Part shown: one piece after another, positions 36,130-44,153 of the stretch
How positions within the stretch are numbered: the stretch's first letter is position 1
How the letters are laid out: every line of letters starts with the position of its first letter
Assembly: GCA_026214975.1 (NCBI GenBank)
Contig: JAOBSW010000120.1
Location: 1-64,000 of the forward strand
Reading direction: 5' to 3'
Origin: Gentiana macrophylla
Taxonomy: Eukaryota > Streptophyta > Magnoliopsida > Gentianales > Gentianaceae
DNA: 64,000 bases
Program-made: the position numbers and the translations under genes
Notes under the pieces: generated by a model
The model's database searches: none
What the model saw: only the letters and a program-made list of their open reading frames with translations
What the model was told of the DNA's origin: nothing

Positions 36130-36708
36130 TTGGAAGCTATCAGATTATTCTTAGCACATGCTGCATATAAGAACTTCAAAGTATATCAAATGGATGTCAA
36201 GAGTGCATTTTTGAATGGCATTCTAGAGGAGGAAGTGTATGTTCAGCAACCTCCTGGATTTGAAGTTAAAGATCACGAAGATAAAGTGTATAGACTCAAC
36301 AAAGCACTTTATGGACTGAAACAAGCACCAAGAGCATGGTATGAGACTCTATCTCAATTCTTGGTGGACAATGGTTTTACAAAAGGCACCATTGACAAGA
36401 CACTTTTCAGAATCAGTGAAGGGGACAGCACCCTGCTGGTACAAATTTATGTGGATGACATAATTTTTGGTTCTGAAAATGATTTACTTTGTGAAAAGTT
36501 TGCAAATCTAATGAAAAGTAAATTCCAAATGAGTATGATGGGAGAAATGAACTACTTTTTGGGATTGCAAGTTAAACAGATGAAAGATGGAATCTTCATC
36601 CATCAAACCAAGTATATCAAGGAGTTGTTGAAGAAGTTTGGTATGGAAAACAGTACTAAGAATTCAACTCCTATGAGTACAAACATCAGATTGGATGAAG
36701 ATAAATAA
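36130..36708 (+). CDS. pol: R2-III reverse transcriptase fragment, open frame
   Basis: 192 codons with no break. It includes [35 protein letters not shown], the YVDDIIFG catalytic box (36448-36459), [19 protein letters not shown] and [15 protein letters not shown]. It lacks the RT N-terminal third (no MQEEL or IIGTKWV), because the copy starts at the LTR c/RT junction. It ends at a TAA where internal II reads GAA (DEDKEGK), so one base change ends the frame. CAG/CTG sites look intact here, in contrast to copies I and II. Confidence 0.9.
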   Translation: MEAIRLFLAHAAYKNFKVYQMDVKSAFLNGILEEEVYVQQPPGFEVKDHEDKVYRLNKALYGLKQAPRAWYETLSQFLVDNGFTKGTIDKTLFRISEGDSTLLVQIYVDDIIFGSENDLLCEKFANLMKSKFQMSMMGEMNYFLGLQVKQMKDGIFIHQTKYIKELLKKFGMENSTKNSTPMSTNIRLDEDK

Positions 36709-37398
36709 GGCAAAGATGTTAATCAGACCTTATACAGAAGGATGATAGGCAACCGTTGTACCTAATCGCCAGCCAGAGACTGATATATCCTTTCTTTGTA
36801 GGTGTTTGTGCAAGGTTTCAATCTAAACCTAAAGAAAGTCATTTAGGTTCAGTCAAGAGAATTCTCAAATATCTAAAAGAGACTTCGGGAGTAGGGATAT
36901 GGTATTCCAAGGAAGGAAGCTTCAAAGTAATATCCTACTCAGATTCTGATTATGCTGGTTGCAAGATTGATAGAAAAAAAAAGCACCTCAGGAACCTGTC
37001 AGTTAATGGGAAATAGACTGGTTTCCTGGTTTAGCAAGAAACAGAATTCTATATCAACTTCCACTGCTGAAGCTGAATACATTGCTGCTTGAAGTTTCTG
37101 TGCACAAGTACTATGGCTAAGACAACAATTAAGGGATTATGGAATTGAAGAAAAGGAAATTCCAATTATGTGTGACAACACAAGTGCAATTGCAATCACA
37201 GAAAATCCTGTTTTGCACTCAAGAACCAAGCACATTGATGTGAGACATCATTTTATAAGGGATCATGTTGAGAAGAAAGATGTGGTGGTTCTATACATCC
37301 CTATTGAAGATCAACTTGCTGATATTTTCACTAAACCACTTGATAGTGAAAGATTTGTCAAATTAAGGACTGAACTTGGAATTATAAAAGTTGACTGA
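36709..37398 (+). pseudogene. pol: R2-III RNase H
   Basis: Continues from RT after the TAA. It reads RARFQSKPKESHLG-like sequence (from about 36800), DSDYAGCKID (36942-36972), STSTAEAEYIAA (about 37053-37090), then the open part 37168-37398 with CDNTSAIAI, HSRTKHIDVRHHFI, DQLADIFTKPLD and a proper end IIKVD-stop (37398). One or two frame changes occur, near 36990 and 37090. It shows what the end of pol should look like in this family. Confidence 0.82.
37168..37398 (+). CDS. pol: R2-III RNase H C-terminal half, open frame
   Basis: 76 codons from MCDNTSAIAIT to IIKVD. It contains the last catalytic-region Asp (CDN), the TKHIDVRHHFIRDHV block and the DIFTKPL end typical of copia pol. Confidence 0.85.
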   Translation: MCDNTSAIAITENPVLHSRTKHIDVRHHFIRDHVEKKDVVVLYIPIEDQLADIFTKPLDSERFVKLRTELGIIKVD

Positions 37399-37984
37399 TA
37401 ACCAGCAGTGTACTGGAATTCACCAAGGGGATTAGTCTTTGCTCTGTTGGGTGTGCTTACTTAGCAGATTAGTCATTGGTATCAACAATTCCATGTACTT
37501 ATGTTTGGACAATTGAGCAAATGAGGTTGCCAAGGGGATTGGTCTTTGTCATGTTGGGTGAGCTCACTTGACAGATCAGTCATTGGTATTAAACTTTATC
37601 TTGTATTATCAATTGAACAAAACAAAATGAAAACAGGGATTAGCAGAGTACATATGTCAGCAGGCTGTTGAAGCCTATTTATTAGCAGACTGCTGAGCCC
37701 ACCCTGCTGAGGACTACCCTGCTGAATGGAAGGTTACTCAGTCAAAGTTATTAAAGTCAAAAGCAGTTTGGCGGGATATTTATTCTATCCTTTATTACCA
37801 TAGTTAAACCATCCAACGGTTACAAACGTTAGGAGGAGTAATGGGCCACGTGTCAAGACAGAACTTATCCAATTTAATCGTGGTTACCTCAATGTACGTG
37901 CAATGACAGTTTCAACTACCCACTGTCTATATAATCAGACTGTTACACAGCGGATTCTCTACTTGCAATTTCTGCTTTATGCCT
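37399..37984 (+). other. R2-III spacer after pol
   Basis: Collinear with 30241-30845 of internal II and non-coding. It has the same caagggg-attagtctttg / attggtctttg duplication. Confidence 0.55.
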
Positions 37985-38129
37985 ACATTGGAACTGGTGG
38001 AAGCAAGTTAATCCCAACATTGATTTTACACTGATTGAAAATGAATGGATGAGGGATATGATAGAACAAATCAGAGCCTATCAAGAACAAGCTGAGAAGG
38101 CTAGACAAGAAAGAGAGAAGAGACAATAG
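37985..38129 (+). pseudogene. R2-III remnant of the post-pol ORF C-terminus
   Basis: After tctgctttatg, homologous to about 30840, the sequence jumps to the homologue of about 34730. All but the last ~46 codons of the extra ORF are thus deleted. The remaining frame reads NWWKQVNPNIDFTL then ENEWMRDMIEQIRAYQEQ and ends at TAG 38127-38129, in register and unbroken. It is useful as a reference for the true C-terminus. Confidence 0.65.
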
Positions 38130-38276
38130 ATCAGCTACTTATCATTCTTTATCTTTGCTGCATCTAGTTTGTAATAACTGAACAATGATTATAATGAGAA
38201 TTGACTGAATTTGTTCTGTTTTTCTTTCTTTATCTTTTTGCTTAGCTGATTTGGTGAGGGTAGTGGCATCATCACC

Positions 38277-38290
38277 AAAAAGGGGGAAAT
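38277..38290 (+). other. R2-III polypurine tract
   Basis: aaaaagggggaaat, directly before LTR d. Confidence 0.7.
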
Positions 38291-39970
38291 TGTTGGACTT
38301 ATTTCTTAGTTTTGATGATGAGTGCCATACTATTTTGTTATAGTGCAAAGGCAAAAGATGTCTAGATCAAATGTATAGGTTTATTAGAGTTTGATTCATA
38401 AATAGGTTTGATCAAACAAGATCAGAATGGTCGGTGACTTGTATCGGTGATGGTCCAGTCAAGAGGGTAGATAGGTCAAGAGACTAGTCTTGAACCGGCC
38501 AAGATCGAAGGCCGAGGGTTCAAACTCAGTAAATGAAGGCTAAGGGATCAAACTTAGTATTTAAAGTCAAGGATCTGGAATCAGAATTTAGGCAAGTCTG
38601 TGATGACCTAAACTGATTACATATACCTTGTGTAGAAGGTCTAAGTTCCATAAGTTGGATGTTGTTTGGAACTTAGTTATAATTAAAATGGTGTAATCTA
38701 ACTTCACAATTAAAAGTTAGATAAAAGAAATCAGCTGCATCATATTTTATACATAGAAATATCATGATCAGCAGACTGATTGAAACTTCAGCAGACTGAT
38801 GAACCTGCTGATATATACCTCGATTAATTCAAGATTATTTTGGAAGATTACATGGATAAGGACAAATTAACTACCTCTCGATTTGATCAAACAAATCGGT
38901 GGTTAGATTAAAAGAACGTTGGGATGATTCAGGACTTTATCCAATAGACACAAGTCAAAGGGTGGATGATCAGATTGTCAAAAGGAATTTCGGCAAAGGT
39001 GTCACCCTATGAATAGTGATGAATGCAAATCAGATGGGACAAAAACAAGGAACGGTTACATTTGAAATTCAAATACAAGTCACATGCATTCTTGCCTATA
39101 AATAGAAGACTTTCAACTCAGAAAAAGATGATGAATTTTGGATAAACTTTAAGTGTTAATACTGAGCTGAAAAACACCCTGCTGAACTTGCTGAGCATAA
39201 ACCTGCTGATTTAGTAAATTTCTTCAAGTGCAATCTGTATTCAATCTGCATCAAGACTACACACTTGAAGACTGCAAGCTGCTGATTACATCATCCTAAT
39301 CAAGCTGCTGCAACTGAATCATTTACTTGATTCAATCTTTATTTCATAAAGAACCTGTTCAAGACAGTGAAGCATCCGTTGGGTGTGAAAGATCGTTGTT
39401 TGTGGTGGAGTGGTGAAGAGGCAATCCTACCCTTCAAGGACCAGTGGAAGACTCGGGAGCAAGCAATCCTACTGCTCCTGGGCCAGTTTGTGAAGCCATA
39501 GTTATTGGTGAAGGACAAGCAACCTTAGGAATCTTTGTAAAAGCAATATCAAAGATCTCTAGTGAATTTCCTCCAACATCACAAGGAGAAGAGTGGGACT
39601 GACAGATTACACCACCTGGAACCACTATAAAATCGGCTATTTACTTTCAAAGATTTATATTACGCACTTAGTTTATTACACACATCAACTTACTGAATTT
39701 AGCAACTGAAATCACACACTTGCACTACTGAGTATCTAATACTTAGTATCATATTTAACAACAAGTATTAAGGCTTAACTTTGATATAATTCCATTTGCA
39801 CAAATTCAAAGAAATCGAATCACAAGAGACTATCGTTTATCAAAGCCAAAGCTCTTTGAAGTCTCAGCAGACTACTGAAGTTGCAGAATTTGTTAACTCC
39901 AAAAGATTTAAGTGTTAAGTTTATTCACCCCCCCTCTAAACTTAACCAAAACCTTTTCAAGGGACCAACA
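38291..39970 (+). repeat. R2 LTR d
   Basis: Full-length LTR, tgttggacttatttc to gggaccaaca. In 38750-39300 the CAG/CTG trinucleotides look intact (for example gactgatgaacctgctgata), where LTRs a-c show variable strings. It ends inside the gag of the minus-strand gypsy element. Confidence 0.9.
39097..39105 (+). promoter_or_regulatory. TATA box in R2 LTR d
   Basis: tataaatag, conserved in all four R2 LTRs. It could drive plus-strand readout across the antisense gypsy gag to the right. Confidence 0.55.
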
Positions 39971-40845
39971 AAGTGACTCTTCATCGAACCGCTTAAGGTA
40001 TTGCAACACGGCTTCTTCTTTCTTCTATTTGAGAGAAAAAAAGTGGGTAGCATTCTTCTGAAATGGCTTCGCCGTGATAAAAGCGTTGAGGAACATTTTT
40101 CCTAGAGTATCAAAATTATAAATTGTCCTGGGCTGTATCTTCTTGCACCAGTCTCGAGCTCGGCCGGTGAGTAGTGCTGGAAACGCCTTGCACTTCATCT
40201 CTTCTAGGGCACAGTCGAGATTCATATGCGTAAGGTACTGGAACAAATGATCCTGAGGGTCTTTAGTCCCATCGTAGGGTTCCAACTTTGGGATCTTGAA
40301 CCTCGTTGGTCGGAAGTAGTTATCAATATGCTCGGAAAAAGGAGATTCGAGAGCCAGGAGTGTAGATCTCCTTCCGGGTATGGCCTTTAGCTCAGCACGA
40401 GCTGCCTCCATTGCCTAAGGCACAACGAGCTGCTTTCTCAGATTCGATGAAGTCGACGGATCATCCCTCTTGGCTCTTTTATGCCTAGGAGAAGGAGATT
40501 GCTGCCAGGTCCCATCATTTGGGTCATCCTCCTCCAGATCTTGTTCCTGTGAATTCTCGCCCGATGTATCTCTTCCCTGCAGATCCTGATCCTGTGAATT
40601 TTCCTTAGGGGATCCTCTTCCTCCAGACCTTCCAAGTCTTCATCTTCTTCATCCTCTTCAGCCAATACAGCATTGAGAACATCCTCTTTAGTTCTGTCAT
40701 CTAGGGCCGTGAGTTGGTCTACCAACCCCTGGTGAGTTGCGTCTAGAGAGACTTCTTCCTGCTGCTGGTTCTAGTTGTTAGCATCTGATTCTGTTGCATT
40801 GTTGGCGTTGCTTCCATTGGCGGATTGTTGTCGCGTGGTCACCAT
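39971..40845 (-). pseudogene. gag: Gypsy gag, interrupted
   Basis: Capsid protein of a Ty3/gypsy element. The start is MVTTRQQSANG at 40845. A stop (DANN-stop) comes after 23 codons. Then follow an acidic stretch (EEDEEDEDLEGLEEED), a frameshift, another stop (VVP-stop-AMEAA at about 40415) and the open core 40411-40025. The core reads FRPTRFKIPKLEPYDGTKDP, HLFQYLTHMNLD and ALLTGRARDWCKK, then YLKRFDEES up to the R2 junction. This is the retrotransposon gag pattern (PF03732-like). Two stops and one shift make it non-functional as written. Confidence 0.82.
40025..40411 (-). CDS. gag: Gypsy gag core, open segment
   Basis: 128 codons with the full central gag pattern: P-F...FR.P....YDGT.DP..HL..Y...M and the W-C of RARDWCKK. 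The nominal Met (MEAARAEL) follows an in-frame stop, so it is probably internal to the original protein. Confidence 0.8.
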   Translation of the reverse strand: MEAARAELKAIPGRRSTLLALESPFSEHIDNYFRPTRFKIPKLEPYDGTKDPQDHLFQYLTHMNLDCALEEMKCKAFPALLTGRARDWCKKIQPRTIYNFDTLGKMFLNAFITAKPFQKNATHFFSLK

Positions 40846-40889
40846 GTTGATTCTGGAGCTTATCTTAAGATTATCAAATAAAGGGTCTT

Positions 40890-40904
40890 CCTTCTAGCAC
40901 CAAT
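40890..40904 (-). other. Gypsy primer binding site candidate
   Basis: On the minus strand attggtgctagaagg follows the LTR end (gatcgtca). It lies at the right place, but I cannot name the tRNA with certainty. Confidence 0.4.
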
Positions 40905-41726
40905 TGACGATCCAAAAAATCATTTGTCTGAAATCTAGGGTTCTTTCTCTAGTGATAACCTATTCAAAGCCTAAAGAACAATGGAAATACAAATAGGGGT
41001 GGTTGTGTAGTATTTTAGACTGCACTTGATAGTGATAAAGCTGCCTACGTATCCAATATGGGGATAAGAATCAAGTCTTCGTAGTTCCTTAGGGATTGTT
41101 TATATAGAGGGGCCTGTGCCCTAGAGTTAGCATGTGGCGTGTCCATGGTGGACACGGTTTGGTGTGTTCCCTAAGTTAAAAGATTATGACTAGTTGATCT
41201 CCTTGATTTTAGGAGATAATTGTGATATTCAAATATTCGTATTCAAATGATAAATATTGGAGCCCTTATAACTCGGGATTCCTTCTATAATTATTTGTTC
41301 ATTACACACGTGGGAAATAAGACTAAGGATCGACTCTGGCCTACTTAGCTGACCTGAGCCGAACCCTTCAGTGTTTTGGCTGACCTACGGAGGTTGGGGA
41401 GGATAGCCAAGAAGGCATCAGCCCGGACTCTGGTGTGCGTAAGAAGCTTGGTCTAGAAGGGTCTTAGGCCGACCTGTAAGGTCGGACACAAGTAGGTTTG
41501 AACAAGTACTGGCCGACCTGCAGGGGTCGGGATAGTGTTTGTGCCTATCTTGCTTGGAGGTCAACCCTGAGTAAAGGTCGATCTAGAGGGTCCGGGGAGA
41601 GTAGCCGAGCTACTCTGGCTTAGTTGCTGGGGCATCCAACCCTTTAGAGGGGCGCTCTCACTTTACACCTAATGTTGAGCCATAGCAGAGGTTCCACGTG
41701 GGTAAGTTCAATTCTTGGCATCGTCA
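40905..41726 (-). repeat. Gypsy 5' LTR
   Basis: An 822 bp segment with matching short inverted ends on the minus strand: start tgacgatg (41726-41719), end gatcgtca (40912-40905). It contains a TATA box at 41107-41098 and a GC-rich upstream half with gaccgacc-type words. No second copy is in the window, so the ends rest on the inverted termini and the adjoining primer site and gag. Confidence 0.65.
41098..41107 (-). promoter_or_regulatory. TATA box in gypsy LTR
   Basis: ctatataaac on the minus strand, about 190 bp before the LTR end. Confidence 0.55.
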
Positions 41727-42159
41727 GTAATTGAATTTTTTTTAGAAAAGGAAATCTCCATCATCCGTTCTTTTCCGGCTATCTGATTTACAGATAAATT
41801 ATATCAAAGAGATCACTGTGTATAGGGGAATCATTTGACATTTTCGTTACGATCCGCAAGATAATTTGTTTTTGCCCTTTTAGATTCTAAATGCCTTTTT
41901 CGTAAATTCTTAGCAATTAAGCGTTGTATTCATTATTGGTTAATGTTTTGTTTTAGGAATCGAAGTGTGGATCGTAGGCTTTGGTTTAGAATTTCAAGAG
42001 TTTGCGCTTATTTCATCTCTACAAAACCTAAGGTAAAATGGTGTTCAACCATAATCTATTTGTGTTATTATGTGCTTTATATTCCATATTATATGTTGAT
42101 CAATTGCAGGTTGAATTGTGTAATGATTGGCATGGTTTTATTGGTGCTTCGTGTGTTTG
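41727..42159. other. Gene-free AT-rich DNA
   Basis: I see no gene, terminal repeat or motif. ORF 41943-42170 has no recognisable content. Confidence 0.45.
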
Positions 42160-43494
42160 AAAGTGCATGAAATCCATCTGAAATAGGGCAAGAAATTTGG
42201 AGAACACGCACCCAACTGTGTGCTTAAGGCCAGATTGAGATCTTGGTAGTCCCAGTATCGTCGAGCGTGCGCCTGAGAGGGGTGTTGAAAAATTGAAGGT
42301 TACAGTACTTGCAGGTGAGCTCCTAAGCAGGTTTGGGCGCGCGCATGAGAGGCTAAGCATGCGCCTGACCCTGTTTAGTCGTGCGCCCAAAGGTGCAGAG
42401 TTGAGAAGAATATTTCCAGAAGTTCTAGGCGTGCACATGGGCCTGTTTTTATACTGAAAGTGTCTTTCATCTCTGCTTAAGTGTACCTTAATTTGAAGTC
42501 TCGTGTGTTATGTTGCAAAGTGAGGTGTATGGGTTCCAGTTGCCTTGGATCCGCACAATGCCGAGATCCTCTGCGGGAAGAAGCACGGGGGCATTAGAAC
42601 ATATCATTTGACTTTGCGGGATGTTGTGCTTAGTAGTCAATATTTTCTATGTTATGTGTTGATTAACTTAAATGTAGAATGGTTTCTGGTTAGTGGTCGA
42701 TAGAAATCCTTTATGTGAATGAACATAGATGGTTAGCTTAACACGTAAAAACGTTCTTAAGAGTCTAAAAGATAAAACACTGTGACTCTTGGTTAGGCCC
42801 TAAGCCTTTTCAACCGGGAGGGTTGACACCACTTGGGACGGGTAGACCCATGGTGTTGGACTCCACTTGGGACGGGTAGCCCCATGCCATATAAGGGGTT
42901 GACTAGATGTCATGGTGCATTTCACAATGCGTAGTGCCTTTGAGTCTTGGTGTAACCAACCCCCTTGGTGGTTGAGTTTTACTAGTTGGATTAGTAGAGG
43001 CAGTTAATTTTTAAACATGCTTCGTAGTAAAGTATTGTTGATGATGTTGTATTGTAGATTCAGCATTTCTACTCTTTACTATCTACTTTTGTACTTAGCC
43101 CTTTATTGTTGTATGTTGTTCCACATCCCGAGAAGGTGATGGGGGTACTAAGGATGAGTTCTATCATGAAGAATGAGTTCGTGATGATCTGGATTTCTTG
43201 GAGTTTAATTATCATTTTAATTCTGTCTTCATGTCTTAACGATAAAGTTTTGTAATCTTTGATTAGACGTTGGCCTTTCTGGTTTAGACGTTGTAAGATG
43301 AGCCGTGGATGTTTCTAGTATTCTAATCGACGTGGTATGTCGTTTAAGTTTCTCGAGTCCGTTTTCAAGTTTTCGCTTTGGACTCATTGATTATATAAGG
43401 TTTACGTATATAACTAGATTAAATTTTAATTATATGCTTGTCGGACGTTTTTTTTCCCGGATAATGACTCGTTATTCGAGAACGGGACGTCACA
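42160..43494 (+). repeat. Probable truncated Ty3/gypsy LTR
   Basis: The composition is typical of long chromovirus (Tekay-like) LTRs. There are several gcgtgcgcctg-type words at 42262-42440, twin cacttgggacgggtag blocks (42831 and 42867), and an end reading gggacgtcaca (43484-43494). No partner LTR or coding region is visible, so lineage and left boundary are guesses. Confidence 0.35.
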
Positions 43495-44153
43495 GTTGCA
43501 TTCTTGTGCCGCAACTTATCATCTTCATAATTGATACTCTTGTTATAAGTACCGTAAACACAATTACCAAACTATGATGGCACAACCACTCTCTCATTAC
43601 ACAAGAACCAGAATGATCTACTACCTCAGGCCTCAACCAAATTTCCCAACACCAACATGCCACTGTATGTGAAGTGAATCAAGATGTAGTGAAAAAGACT
43701 TATATTCCTGCCAATTTCTGAACTAAATCATACACCCATGAATCCGCATTGTGTCTAGTTATAGGGTCATGATCTAGACTTCCAAAGAAGGTTTGTCCAT
43801 GAATCGAGAGGCTACGAGTTCTACATATATTGTTGTCTACATTCCGAAAATGGGCTTGACAATCTAAAAAGATAAACCAATAAGGACTTTTTTTGTCCTG
43901 AGATAGTGAGAATTAATGCAGTAGCAAGCCCGAAATCAAGGAACACAAATGTGTAATCCTTACTAACAACAACGAGATCGATCCGATTCACATTGTTCAA
44001 ACCATCCATGCCTTTAATCACACTTTTCTTGCCAAATAACATTTTCACTAATTTGGATGTAGAGATCTGTCTGTACCGAATGATCCACATTATCTACGTT
44101 CAAATAGTTTAGTCTCTTGTAGACTATAGCACTCCGTAAAGCGTTTTAGAAAA
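43495..44153 (-). other. Unassigned stretch with weak minus-strand frames
   Basis: Minus-strand frame 44090-43821 (89 codons) is open, and an overlapping frame reads on to QTFFGSLDHDPITRHNADSW near 43790-43730. The switch of frame and good codon-like wording could mean a decayed gene fragment with one indel. I do not recognise the protein. Confidence 0.25.

Larger units (their letters stand above)
14149..39970 (+). mobile_element. R2: composite tandem array of a SIRE-like Ty1/copia retrotransposon
   Basis: Four LTRs of one family (a 14149-15859, b 22987-24681, c 35043-36125 truncated, d 38291-39970) separate three internal regions, all on the plus strand. Internal I (15860-22986) has two large deletions, internal II (24682-35042) is the most complete, and internal III (36126-38290) keeps only the second half of pol plus a stub of the downstream frame. 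Domain order gag-PR-INT-RT-RH identifies Ty1/copia. Large size, ~1.7 kb LTRs, two zinc knuckles and an extra frame after pol point to the SIRE/Maximus lineage. The flanks (ctatg left, aagtg right) do not form a target duplication, as expected if recombination or deletion shaped the array. Confidence 0.85.
39971..41726 (-). mobile_element. Ty3/gypsy element, 5' part only (LTR + gag), minus strand
   Basis: On the minus strand: LTR 41726-40905, primer site 40904-40890, gag from 40845 down to 39971. There it is cut in mid-domain by the end of R2 LTR d. No continuation is seen left of LTR a (14149), so the rest was deleted or lies elsewhere. The gag type suggests the Tat/Retand group. Confidence 0.75.
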
